A DNA stretch of 13,072 nucleotides, from contig JBBRPS010000220.1 of the NCBI GenBank assembly GCA_038227745.1, positions 1 through 13,072 on the forward strand. Direction: 5' to 3'. Positions 1 to 7,350 of the stretch are shown one piece after another (within the stretch, counting starts at the first letter, position 1; each line of letters starts with the position of its first letter). The notes beneath the pieces are model-generated. The model ran no database searches, was not told the origin of the DNA, and worked only from the letters and a program-made list of their open reading frames with translations. This DNA comes from DASPXY01 sp038227745 (GTDB taxonomy: Bacteria; Planctomycetota; Planctomycetia; Gemmatales; Gemmataceae). The translations under genes were made by a program, and so were the position numbers.

Positions 1-12
1 CCGGCCGATTAC

Positions 13-77
13 TACTCCGGCACGAGAGCCCCTCGCTTGCGCGTCGGGCTTGTGTGATACCCTTCCGCGCCGGAGTA
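13..77. repeat. Intergenic palindromic repeats downstream of the MLE-type gene
   Basis: The arms TACTCCGGC (13-21) and GCCGGAGTA (69-77) form a perfect 9-bp inverted repeat. Inside it, AGCCC (27-31) and GGGCT (46-50) bracket a core, CTCGCTTGCGCGTC. I remember similar CTCGCTTGCGCGTCGGGCTT-like elements as recurring intergenic repeats in planctomycete genomes, but I have not checked this. There is no T tract, so an intrinsic terminator is unlikely. No gene is visible in 1-119. Confidence 0.45.
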
Positions 78-119
78 ATACTCGTAACGGAATCGTGCCG
101 CCCCCTTGCCCCGGGGCTG

Positions 120-1232
120 CTACACCGTCACGCCCAGCCCCGGGCCGTCCGGCACCCACAGGCGGTCCGCCCGGTAGCGGAGCGGCTCGCGCGACAGCGA
201 CTCCTCGTAGTAAACCGGACCGATCAGATCGCCCGGGAAGCGCTCGCACTGGATGTTCGCCGTGCAGACCGTGACGTGCGCCATCGCCGCGGTCGCGACC
301 TCGCGCTCCAGGTTGCTGCCGATCGTGCAGGGGATGCCCGCCGCCTCGGCCAGCTTCGCGATCTGTTGCGTGGCGCGGATGCCGCCGTGCTTGCCGGGGT
401 ACAGGCTGAGCACGTCCGCCGCGTCGTGGCGGATCACCTCCAGGGCGTCCAGCGGCGTGAAGACGCTCTCGTCGGCCATGATCGGAATGCCGCTCCGGCG
501 CCGCACCTCCGCCATCGCCCGGTGGTCGCCGCGCCGCGTCGGCTGCTCGAACAGGGCCACGTCCAGTTTCTCCAGGCGCGCCGCCGCCCACACCGCCTGC
601 TCGACCGTATAGCCGCCGTTGGCGTCCACCGACAGCCAGGTGTTCGGGCCGACCGCCTCGCGCACGGCCCGCAGCCGCTCGACGTCCTCCTGCGGGTGCT
701 CGTGGCGGCCGACCTTGACCTTGATCGCTTGCCAGCCGCCCTCGACCATCGTCCAGGCCCGCTCCGCCGCCACCTTGGGCTCGACGGCCCCGACCACGAA
801 TTTGAGACGAATCCCCTCCGCGGTGGCGTCCTTGCCGCCGAGCAGCTTGTAGACCGGCACGCCGAGCGCCTGCCCCTGCAGGTCGAGCAGGGCCATCTCG
901 ATGGCCCCCTTCGCGAAGCTGTTGCCGAAGACGACGCGGTCCATACGGCGGCTGATCCACTCCAGGTCGAACGGGTCGGCGCCGGTGACGAGCGGCCCCA
1001 ACTCGTTCTCGATCAGGGCGATGGTGCCGGCCTGGGTTTCGCCGCTCCAGACGCTGGTGACGCTGGCCTCGCCGAGGCCGACGCGGCCCTGGTCGTCGGT
1101 GATACGGACGAGGACGTAGTTACCCTTGCGGTGGCCGCCGTCGGGCGTGAAGAAGGTCAGCGAGCTGATGATGGCGAGGTCACTCTGGATCTGCCCGAAG
1201 ATCGGTTCGGCGCGGACGGCGGTGACGGGCAT
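120..1232 (-). CDS. Mandelate racemase/muconate lactonizing enzyme family protein (MLE-like subgroup)
   Basis: This is a 370-residue cytosolic enolase-superfamily enzyme. Such enzymes abstract a proton alpha to a carboxylate using Mg2+. Visible residues are the KVK pair K171/K173, metal ligands D203 (SVDANGG), E229 (FEQP) and D254/E255 (ADES), and K281 (YPGKHGG). The 26-residue spacings and a lysine after the sixth strand, instead of a His-Asp dyad, fit the MLE subgroup (cycloisomerases, dipeptide epimerases, o-succinylbenzoate synthase). The capping domain covers about residues 1-130 and the barrel about 130-360. The C-terminus ends in the usual PDGPGLGVTV. Start 1232 is preceded by GGAG at 8 nt; the frame stays open upstream, but that is shadow sequence inside the neighbour. 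The gene lies 80 nt downstream of the oxidoreductase and is probably co-transcribed with it. The substrate cannot be read from the sequence. Confidence 0.9.
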   Translation of the reverse strand: MPVTAVRAEPIFGQIQSDLAIISSLTFFTPDGGHRKGNYVLVRITDDQGRVGLGEASVTSVWSGETQAGTIALIENELGPLVTGADPFDLEWISRRMDRVVFGNSFAKGAIEMALLDLQGQALGVPVYKLLGGKDATAEGIRLKFVVGAVEPKVAAERAWTMVEGGWQAIKVKVGRHEHPQEDVERLRAVREAVGPNTWLSVDANGGYTVEQAVWAAARLEKLDVALFEQPTRRGDHRAMAEVRRRSGIPIMADESVFTPLDALEVIRHDAADVLSLYPGKHGGIRATQQIAKLAEAAGIPCTIGSNLEREVATAAMAHVTVCTANIQCERFPGDLIGPVYYEESLSREPLRYRADRLWVPDGPGLGVTV

Positions 1233-1266
1233 GACGGCGTCTCCGTGATGGGACTTCGCCGGACGG

Positions 1267-1296
1267 GCGAGCCGGGGGCTGAAGCCTCCGGCTCGC
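1267..1296. repeat. GC-rich palindrome between oxidoreductase and MLE genes
   Basis: A nearly perfect hairpin: 1267-1280 pairs with 1283-1296 over 14 positions, with one G-T pair (1276/1287). The arms read GCGAGCCGG and CCGGCTCGC at the outside. It lies 17 nt past the oxidoreductase stop. No T tract follows on the minus strand, so it looks more like a REP-type element, perhaps stabilising mRNA or attenuating read-through, than a classical terminator. Confidence 0.6.
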
Positions 1297-1312
1297 TGGG
1301 TTGTCAAACCTT

Positions 1313-2890
1313 TCAGTTGCCGCTGCCCCCGGCGCCGGCGGCCCCGCCGTTCGCCGGGTCGCGGCCGTTGACCCACGGCCCTTCCAGCCGCTGGTAGTCC
1401 GGCGGCACCAACGTGCTGCCGGAATTGCCGCCCGCCCAGCCGGGGACCTGGCTCGGGTGGCCGCGCTCGTGGCTGCGCCGCTCCCAGCGCGTCGCCCAGG
1501 TGTCGTCGGCCCGCACCGGCCGGCGCCGCTCGCGGTCCCAGAACAGCACCTGGCCCTGGCGGTAGCTCAGCACGCCCATGTTCACCGTCGTGAAGGCCGC
1601 GGCGCCCAGTTCCGCCGTGCTCCACGTTTCGCGGTTGCGGTTGCGCACGCACTCCAGGAAGTTGCCCCACAGCGCCGCCGTGTCGTCGCCCTCCAACGTC
1701 GTCGGGATGACGCGCGAGGCGCCGCTGACGCCGCCCTGCGGCCCGCTCGGCCGGCTGCCGATGTTCTGCGGCAGCACGTTGACGTCCATGCCGGGGCCGC
1801 GGCGCACCTGCCGGCCGTTCTCGTTCACCGTGTGCGGCGTGAACTTGAGCGTCGCCAGCCGGCCGCGGATCACCTCCTCCAGCGGGTAGTCGTTGATCAT
1901 CGTGGCGCTGATGATGAGCTGGCAGCCCTCGTTGTAGTCGGCGACGACCGTGGCCACGTCGGGCACGTCGCGATTGTCGTACTCCAGGTAGATGCCGCCG
2001 GCGCCGACGACGCGGGCCGGGTAGCGCACGCCCATCGCCGCGATCATGTGCGTCGTCTGGTGGACGAACAGGTCGGTGAACATGCCGCCGCCGAAGTCCC
2101 AGTAGCAGCGCCACTGCGCCCACACGGCGCGGTCGAACGGGCGGCTCGCGGCCAGCGGCACGCCGGGGACAACCGAGAAGCGGTGGCCGACCCACATGTC
2201 CCAGTCGATCGTGGTGGGCGTCATGTCGCGCGTCAGCGGGTAGTAGCGCCACTGGCCGACGAGCGAGTTACGGTAGTAGCTCGTCTGGGCCTGGGCGACG
2301 TGGCCGATGTCGCCGCGGCGGACCATCTCGTTGGCGAGCCGCCATGACGGGTCGGCCATCGACTGCACGCCGACGGTCATGACGACGTTGGCCTGGCGGG
2401 CGGCGTCCACGACGGCGTGGGCCTCCTCGATGGTCTTCGTCATCGGCTTTTCGCAGTAGATGTGCTTGCCGGCCTGGGCGGCGTCGATGGACATGCGGGC
2501 GTGCCAGTGGTCGGGCGTGGCGATGCAGACGGCGTCCACCTCGCGCAGCTCGAGGATACGGCGATAGTCCTTGGTGACGTGGCGGGCGTCGTCGCGCTGC
2601 AGGCCGCACTTGCGGGCCGACGGATACAGGCCGCGACCGGTGCCGCGGCCGAGTTGGCCTTCGCCGTCCCAGACGTCGCAGACGGCGACGGCGGCGACGC
2701 CGCGGTTCTCGCGGGCGAGGCGGGTGAGGACATCAATGTGCTGCTGGCAGCGGCCGCCGACGCCGAGGAAGGCGATGCCGATGCGCTCGTTGGCGCCCTG
2801 GACACGGGCGTAGCTGGAAGCCGTCAGCGACAGGGCGGCGCCGGCGGCGGCCGTGGTCTTGAGGAAGTCACGGCGGTTGGCCTGGCTCAT
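1313..2890 (-). CDS. Tat-exported Gfo/Idh/MocA family oxidoreductase
   Basis: This 525-residue protein belongs to the NAD(P)-dependent Gfo/Idh/MocA family, which oxidises or reduces sugars, inositols and related polyols. The N-terminus NRRDFLKTTAAAGAALSL (residues 5-22) is a twin-arginine signal, so it is probably exported folded. A Rossmann fold starts at about residue 36 with GVGGR (43-47), followed by TPDHWHA (125-131) and the EKP signature at 147-149. GGG...D273...H277 supplies the usual active-site Asp/His of the C-terminal domain. It is longer than the roughly 340-residue cytosolic members, like the secreted forms common in planctomycetes. The last 20 residues are Gly/Ala/Asn-rich and look disordered. 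Start 2890 has GGGAGG about 8 nt upstream. It lies 112 nt downstream of the secreted hydrolase and just upstream of the MLE-type enzyme. Its substrate is unknown. Confidence 0.93.
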   Translation of the reverse strand: MSQANRRDFLKTTAAAGAALSLTASSYARVQGANERIGIAFLGVGGRCQQHIDVLTRLARENRGVAAVAVCDVWDGEGQLGRGTGRGLYPSARKCGLQRDDARHVTKDYRRILELREVDAVCIATPDHWHARMSIDAAQAGKHIYCEKPMTKTIEEAHAVVDAARQANVVMTVGVQSMADPSWRLANEMVRRGDIGHVAQAQTSYYRNSLVGQWRYYPLTRDMTPTTIDWDMWVGHRFSVVPGVPLAASRPFDRAVWAQWRCYWDFGGGMFTDLFVHQTTHMIAAMGVRYPARVVGAGGIYLEYDNRDVPDVATVVADYNEGCQLIISATMINDYPLEEVIRGRLATLKFTPHTVNENGRQVRRGPGMDVNVLPQNIGSRPSGPQGGVSGASRVIPTTLEGDDTAALWGNFLECVRNRNRETWSTAELGAAAFTTVNMGVLSYRQGQVLFWDRERRRPVRADDTWATRWERRSHERGHPSQVPGWAGGNSGSTLVPPDYQRLEGPWVNGRDPANGGAAGAGGSGN

Positions 2891-2967
2891 GAGAGAAGCC
2901 CTCCCGGAAAAGGGTGTCGGAGCGTGGGTCGCGCAGGATACGGTTAGATATAGGGAAGAAGGGCGAA

Positions 2968-2997
2968 CAAGCCCACGGGCCGCGCCCCGTGGGGTTG
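2968..2997. repeat. Palindromic repeat, family A copy 1
   Basis: The arms 2968-2979 (CAAGCCCACGGG) and 2986-2997 pair over 12 positions with one mismatch (2971/2994) and a 6-nt loop. It begins 6 nt past the hydrolase stop codon. The left arm is identical over 12 nt to that of the copy at 3771-3797, so this is a dispersed repeat and not a one-off hairpin. Confidence 0.65.
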
Positions 2998-3002
2998 ACG
3001 GG

Positions 3003-3743
3003 TCATTTCCGCTGGTGCTTGAGCAGCCAGTCGTACAGCTCGTCGGTGCCGTAGGCGGCGTCCCAGCTGTTGTGGCCGACGCCGGGGTACTCGAGGTAAT
3101 TCGGGTGGCCGCCCGCCGCCCAGAGGGCCTTGACCATCTGCCGCGACTTCTCCACGCGGACCGCCGCGTCGGCGTCGCCGTGGAAGCACCAGCAGGGCAC
3201 ATCCTTGATCTTCGTCGCCTGCTCGGGGTCGCCGCCGCCGCAGATCGGTGCGATCGCCGCCCAGCGGTCGGGGTGCGCCGCCGCCAGGCTCCAGGTGCCG
3301 TACCCGCCCATCGACAGCCCGGTCAGGTAGATGCGCTGCGGATCGACCTTGTAGGCTTTCTGCACCTCGGCGAGGATGGCGAGGGCGCGGTCGGCGTCGC
3401 CCGAGCCGGCCTTCCAGGTGCGCTTCTGCGACTGCGGGAAGACGGCGATGAACGGGAACGCCTTCTCACGCTTCTTGATCGCCGGGCCGATGCCGACTTC
3501 CACGGGCTGCTTCGTGCCGCCGAGCGTCTCGCCGGCGCCGTGCAGGAAGAGGATCAGCGGATATTCCTTGTCGCCCTTGTAGTCATGGGGGACGAAGAGG
3601 ACGTATTTCGCCTCCTTGCCGTCGGCGTCCTTGTGGACGCGGTCGAGGAAGCCGTGCTCCTTGGGGTCGCCGGCGCGCGCCCGCGCCAGCGCCAGGCAGG
3701 CCAGGCCGCAGGCGGCCAGGACGAGACACTTCCAGCCGATCAT
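3003..3743 (-). CDS. Secreted alpha/beta hydrolase (esterase / dienelactone-hydrolase-like)
   Basis: This 246-residue serine hydrolase has an N-terminal signal peptide (h-region about residues 6-20, likely cleavage after ARA at 24), so it probably acts outside the cytosol. The fold is supported by the oxyanion-side motif FLHGAGE (66-72), the nucleophile elbow GLSMGGYG with S144, an acid in HGDADAAV (D192 is the more likely catalytic residue; D190 is close by) and H224 in GVGHNSWD. This pattern fits the phospholipase/carboxylesterase, feruloyl-esterase-like and prolyl-oligopeptidase-like predicted peptidases often seen in planctomycetes. It may remove acyl groups from polysaccharides, but this is inference. 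Start 3743 has a strong GGAGGTGA SD with 6-nt spacing. It lies 68 nt downstream of the NIPSNAP-like gene on the same strand, and copies of one palindromic repeat flank it on both sides. Confidence 0.88.
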   Translation of the reverse strand: MIGWKCLVLAACGLACLALARARAGDPKEHGFLDRVHKDADGKEAKYVLFVPHDYKGDKEYPLILFLHGAGETLGGTKQPVEVGIGPAIKKREKAFPFIAVFPQSQKRTWKAGSGDADRALAILAEVQKAYKVDPQRIYLTGLSMGGYGTWSLAAAHPDRWAAIAPICGGGDPEQATKIKDVPCWCFHGDADAAVRVEKSRQMVKALWAAGGHPNYLEYPGVGHNSWDAAYGTDELYDWLLKHQRK

Positions 3744-3770
3744 TGCGAGTCACCTCCAGTTGTCGGTCGT

Positions 3771-3797
3771 CAAGCCCACGGGTTGCACCCCGTGAGC
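3771..3797. repeat. Palindromic repeat, family A copy 2
   Basis: It opens with the same 12 bases as the copy at 2968 (CAAGCCCACGGG) and shares CCCCGTG on the right. CACGGG (3777-3782) pairs with CCCGTG (3789-3794), extended by 3774-3775 with 3796-3797 after one mismatch. It lies between the NIPSNAP-like stop (3812) and the hydrolase SD. Confidence 0.6.
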
Positions 3798-3811
3798 CGT
3801 CTCCCCCGGCT

Positions 3812-4246
3812 TCACTTGATGGGCGAGTAGTCCGTGGGGTTGAGGTAGGTCGATTCGAACTTCTCCACGAGCTTGCCGTCCTTCTCCGAGGCCGCCTTGG
3901 CCGCCTTCCAGTCGGGATCGTTCTGGAACGCCTCCCAGCTCTTCTTCGCCGCCGCGCGGCTGGGGAAGGCGAGGACGTAGACCATCTTCCGCTCCGCCTC
4001 CTTCGGGTCGGTCGGGCTCCAGAAGCCGACCAGCGTCATGCCGTGCTTCTCGAACAGTTTGCAGGTGTGGTCGCGGAAGCGGGCGTGCAGCGCCTCCATC
4101 TTGCCGGGGTTAGCGTAGTACGTCCGCAGCTCGAACACGCGCGTGTCCATCTTCTTCTTCCCCTTCCCCCTGTCGCCGGCGCCGGCCGCGGCCAGGCCCA
4201 GCGCCGCGCACCCGAGGACCAGCACCCATTGCAATACGGTCTTCAT
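3812..4246 (-). CDS. Secreted NIPSNAP family protein
   Basis: This 144-residue protein has a signal peptide (residues 1-22, hydrophobic from V4 to A20, likely cleavage near AAGA/GDRG) and a basic linker (GKGKKK). One NIPSNAP-like ferredoxin-fold domain follows from about residue 34. It opens with RVFELRTYYANPGKME (36-51) and continues with FEKHGMTLVGFW (65-76), MVYVLAF and the typical late FESTYL. NIPSNAP domains are related to dimeric alpha/beta barrels; no enzymatic role is established for the bacterial secreted forms. Start 4246 has GGAGG with 7-nt spacing. A good promoter lies 55-83 nt upstream, making this the likely first gene of the minus-strand run that continues into the hydrolase, oxidoreductase and MLE-type genes. 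The longer open frame upstream (to about 4834) is shadow sequence crossing the divergent glycosyltransferase gene. Confidence 0.88.
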   Translation of the reverse strand: MKTVLQWVLVLGCAALGLAAAGAGDRGKGKKKMDTRVFELRTYYANPGKMEALHARFRDHTCKLFEKHGMTLVGFWSPTDPKEAERKMVYVLAFPSRAAAKKSWEAFQNDPDWKAAKAASEKDGKLVEKFESTYLNPTDYSPIK

Positions 4247-4300
4247 GCGTCTTCCTCCGGGCGATACCTCCACGGCGGGACCGCCGCCCTGAACGCATTC

Positions 4301-4329
4301 GTTATCGTTCGCCGCCCGGTCCACGTCAA
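4301..4329 (-). promoter_or_regulatory. Predicted sigma70-like promoter for the NIPSNAP-hydrolase-oxidoreductase-MLE run
   Basis: On the minus strand, TTGACG (plus 4324-4329, 5 of 6 matches to the -35 consensus) and GATAAC (plus 4301-4306, 4 of 6 to the -10) are separated by exactly 17 bp. The start codon is 54 nt further downstream. It sits in the 195-bp divergent gap before the glycosyltransferase gene and is the best promoter-like match I saw in the window. Confidence 0.5.
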
Positions 4330-4441
4330 GCTCCCGGCTTGCCCGGACCGTCGCGCCCTCATTTGAGCTTGTCCGCCGTTGGGCCGGCGGGTATGTATCC
4401 GCGCTACTCTCTTTTCCGAGGATGCGTACGAGGAGGTTCCG

Positions 4442-6055
4442 ATGGCTCCGCCTGTTGGCCGGCCGGCGCGGCCGCTGCCGTGGCTGGCGTGCCTCGTGGC
4501 CCTGGGCCTGGGGCTGCGGCTCTACCACTACCTGAGCAACCCGCCCGTCTGGCACGACGAGGCGGCGCTCATCAGCAACGTGCTCGGCAAGAGCCTCCCC
4601 GGGCTGTTCGGGCGGCTCTTCTACTCCGAGGCCGCGCCGCCGCTGTTCATGGCCGCCGAGCAGGGCGTCGTCCTGCTCCTCGGCGACGGCACGTTCGCGC
4701 TGCGCCTGCTGCCGCTGCTGGCCAGCCTCGTGGGCTTCGCCGGCATGGTACTGATCGCCCGCCGCCTGCTGCCGCCGGTCGCCGTCCTCTGGTTCGCCGT
4801 CCTCTTCGGCTGCTCCGACCGGCTGCTGTGGCACTGCTGCGAGGCCAAGCCGTACGCCGTGGACGTGCTGATCGCCGTCGGCCTGCTGGCGACGTTCCTC
4901 GGGCCGCGCCGCGCGGACGATGAACGCGGGCCACTCATGCGGCAGCTCGCACTCTACGCCGTCCTCAGCCCCTTGCTGATCTTCCTATCGTTCCCGGCCT
5001 GCTTCCTCCTCGGCGGCGCCGCGCTGGCCCTGCTCCCGGCCGTGCTGCGGTCGCGGAGCCGCGGCGCCTGGGCGGCGTACGTGCTGTTCGGCGTGCTGCT
5101 GTGCGGCTCGTTCGCGGCGCTGGCGCTCGGGCCGGCGCGCGCCCAGAAGGACGAGTTGATGCTGGGCTGCTGGCTGGACAACTTCCCCGACTGGGGCCGG
5201 CCGTGGAAGGTGCCACTGAGGGGAATCGTCCGTCTAACCGAGGCACTGCGTTACGCCAGCGAGCCGATCGGCAACGTCCTGACCCTGTTCGCGGTGGTCG
5301 GCGCCGTGCAGTTCTGGCGCGCGGGGCGCCGGCGGGTGGTGGCGTTCCTCGTGCTGCCGGTGGCCCTGACCGCGGCGGCGTGGCTGGTCGGCCAGTACCC
5401 TCTCGGGGCCGCACGCGTGAGCGTCTTCCTGGCCCCGGCGCTGCTGCTCCTGGTCGCGGCGGGCGTGGCGCCGGCGTTCGCGTGGCTGGGGCGGCACTTC
5501 CGCCTCGGCGCCGTGCCGCTGGCGGGGCTGCTGCTGTTCCCGGTGGCGCAGGCCGGCTACCGCGTGGCCGTGCCCTGGGCGCGGCTGGACTCGGCGACGC
5601 CGGCCGCGTTCGTGCTGGCGAAGCGCCAGCCTTCCGAGCCGGTGGTCGGCCTGTTGTGGGAGCACGCCTACTACTTCCGCAACCTCGGGCTGCTGTACCG
5701 ATCGCTGCGGCCGCAGCTGACCGACCCGCACACGCTGCCGCCGACCTCCGGCCGCGGACTGCCGGAAGACGGCGGGCGGCGGGCCGTGGTGACGCGGCTG
5801 TGGCTCCTCGGCGACCGCGACCCAGGGGCGCAGAGGGCCTACCTGACGGAGCTGCCGCCGTCGGGCGCGTGGCACGTCACGGCGAAGTACGATTTCCGCG
5901 ACAGCACGGCCCTTCATGTGGAACAAGGGGCGGATCTGGCGGTAGCCCCGGAGAATTATCATCCGCAGTCGGTGTATAATGCGCCTTATGGCCCTTGCCG
6001 GGAGGGAGAGGCGCACGGGGAACTCGCGAGCCACGAGGCGGGGCGGGAAAAGTGA
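4442..6055 (+). CDS. GT39-like membrane glycosyltransferase (GT-C fold)
   Basis: This 537-residue polytopic membrane protein resembles the ArnT/PMT-like family, which transfers sugars from polyprenyl-phosphate donors on the outer face of the membrane. The first loop has WHDE (37-40), whose Asp-Glu is the catalytic acid pair of GT-C enzymes. EAKPYAVD (134-141) is the usual basic/aromatic motif, and YPLGAARVSVFLAP (319-332) matches a late conserved helix start. About 8-10 hydrophobic segments lie between residues 12 and 372; a soluble C-terminal part follows. I chose the ATG at 4442 because AGGAGG (4431-4436) precedes it by 5 nt; an in-frame ATG at 4379 has no comparable SD. The last 40 or so residues are hydrophilic and look unlike the family. 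It is followed by another glycosyltransferase, suggesting cell-surface glycan or lipid glycosylation. Confidence 0.8.
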   Translation: MAPPVGRPARPLPWLACLVALGLGLRLYHYLSNPPVWHDEAALISNVLGKSLPGLFGRLFYSEAAPPLFMAAEQGVVLLLGDGTFALRLLPLLASLVGFAGMVLIARRLLPPVAVLWFAVLFGCSDRLLWHCCEAKPYAVDVLIAVGLLATFLGPRRADDERGPLMRQLALYAVLSPLLIFLSFPACFLLGGAALALLPAVLRSRSRGAWAAYVLFGVLLCGSFAALALGPARAQKDELMLGCWLDNFPDWGRPWKVPLRGIVRLTEALRYASEPIGNVLTLFAVVGAVQFWRAGRRRVVAFLVLPVALTAAAWLVGQYPLGAARVSVFLAPALLLLVAAGVAPAFAWLGRHFRLGAVPLAGLLLFPVAQAGYRVAVPWARLDSATPAAFVLAKRQPSEPVVGLLWEHAYYFRNLGLLYRSLRPQLTDPHTLPPTSGRGLPEDGGRRAVVTRLWLLGDRDPGAQRAYLTELPPSGAWHVTAKYDFRDSTALHVEQGADLAVAPENYHPQSVYNAPYGPCREGEAHGELASHEAGREK

Positions 6056-6223
6056 GCCGAGGCGACACGCCATGAGCAGGGCCCAGCTCACGAACGAGCA
6101 GCGGCAGGCCGTCTTCGGGGAGGGAAAGGGGCACTCGGGATTGCGTTTCCCCGCCCGGTCACCGTAAACTCGCCTGACCGTCCCCCCGGCCCGGCGGGAC
6201 GCCCCAACCCCAGGAGGCCAAGG

Positions 6224-7273
6224 ATGGCTACCGCACTCGCGCAGGACATTCTCCAGAACCAGGAGCACTTCAGCGTCCCGGAGTACCACGCCCGCGCCGC
6301 CCCCCTGGTCGAGGTGCTCCGCCGTCGGCCAGGGCCGGCCTCCGCCCTGTGCGCCCGCCTGTGGAGATGGCCCTTCCTGTCGGGCCTCCTGATGTTCCTC
6401 GCCGCGCGCGGCTTCCGGGTCGCCGTCACGGTCGGCCACCGCCCGACCCTGGTGTTCGGCGGCCTGCGCCGCCTGTTCGGCCGCCGCGGTGTGCTGCACG
6501 TCGCCAAAGAGTTCTTCATCGAGGAGGCGAACACTCCCCGCACCGGCTGGCGCGGCCTGCCCGGCCGGCTGAAGATGGCCCTCTACCGCTGGGCCCTGCG
6601 CGACGTGGACCTCCTCGTCGTCAATGCCCGGGGGGAGTGTCCCGCCTACGCCCGGCTGTTCCGCCTCCCTCCCGAGCGGGTCGCGTTCCTGCCCTGGCCC
6701 ACCAACATCGACGAGCCGCAGTGGTGCCGCGAGCACGACGGCTCGATCCTGGCGGTCGGCCGGAGCCTGCGCGACTGGCGGACGTTCTTCCGGGCCGTGG
6801 ATGGGCTGCCCTACCGCATCGTCGTGGTCGCCTCCCACAGCGACCTGGCCGGCCTGACTGCCCCCGCCAACGTGACGATCCTCACCGACATCCCGCACGC
6901 GGAGTATCTGCGATTGGTGCGGCGGGCCATGTTCGTCGTCCTCCCTCTCGTGGCCACCCCGCGCTCCACGGGCCAGGCCACCTTCCTCGAGTGCATGGCC
7001 TGTGGCAAGCCGGTCCTGGTGACCGAGGTGATCGGCAGCGTCGATTACATCCAGCACGGGGAGAACGGCCTGCTCTGTCCGCCGGCCGATCCGGACGCGC
7101 TGCGGCGGGAGACGGTCCGCCTGGCCGAGGATCCGGCCCTGCGCGAGCGACTGGCCCGGGGCGGCCTGCGCTCGATCCGCGAGCGGTTCAACAAGTCCCG
7201 CTACGCCCGAGACATGCTCGAGTTGATCGAGCGCCAAAGGGGGCTTTGCGACCATCCGGGCGGCGCGGGGTGA
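6224..7273 (+). CDS. GT-B fold glycosyltransferase (family 4-like)
   Basis: This 349-residue cytosolic glycosyltransferase should use a nucleotide-sugar donor. The C-terminal Rossmann half is clear: ILAVGRSLRDW (175-185), then FLECMACGKPVLVT (254-267), GSVDYIQHGENGLL (271-284), the PADPDAL turn, and a final helix NKSRYARDML. The usual E-x7-E donor motif is incomplete: E256 aligns with the second Glu, but the position 8 residues earlier is Ser248, in a STGQATFLE context. The N-terminal acceptor domain is short and starts without an obvious GGxG loop. Start 6224 has AGGAGG (6212-6217) 6 nt upstream. It lies 168 nt after the GT39-like gene on the same strand; the gap shows no gene. The two probably serve one glycan pathway, but donor and acceptor are unknown. 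Confidence 0.82.
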   Translation: MATALAQDILQNQEHFSVPEYHARAAPLVEVLRRRPGPASALCARLWRWPFLSGLLMFLAARGFRVAVTVGHRPTLVFGGLRRLFGRRGVLHVAKEFFIEEANTPRTGWRGLPGRLKMALYRWALRDVDLLVVNARGECPAYARLFRLPPERVAFLPWPTNIDEPQWCREHDGSILAVGRSLRDWRTFFRAVDGLPYRIVVVASHSDLAGLTAPANVTILTDIPHAEYLRLVRRAMFVVLPLVATPRSTGQATFLECMACGKPVLVTEVIGSVDYIQHGENGLLCPPADPDALRRETVRLAEDPALRERLARGGLRSIRERFNKSRYARDMLELIERQRGLCDHPGGAG

Positions 7274-7350
7274 AGGCAGGGCAGTGCGGTTGCGGTCCCT
7301 CGCGTCGGTTTTTCGTTGCCCGCCGCGGCAGCGGCCGCTAGGCTGCTGCT

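Noticed and set aside
54..1397. Plus-strand open frame of 447 codons opposite the MLE gene
   Set aside because: This is antisense shadow of a clear enolase-superfamily gene. Composition is typical of shadow frames in GC-rich DNA.
120..2252. A continuous 710-codon minus-strand frame across the MLE gene and half of the oxidoreductase gene
   Set aside because: Only the part below 1232 encodes a recognisable protein. The rest is an arginine-rich shadow of the oxidoreductase in another frame, and a good SD marks the start at 1232.
6141..6170. Possible promoter TTGCGT, 18 bp, TAAACT before the GT-B gene
   Set aside because: The match is only 3 of 6 at -35 and 4 of 6 at -10 with nothing else in support, too weak to list.
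5234..7255. Minus-strand open frame of 673 codons opposite both glycosyltransferases
   Set aside because: It crosses two plus-strand genes and their gap, has no family motif, and is rich in Arg/Gln/His/Gly as antisense frames here are.
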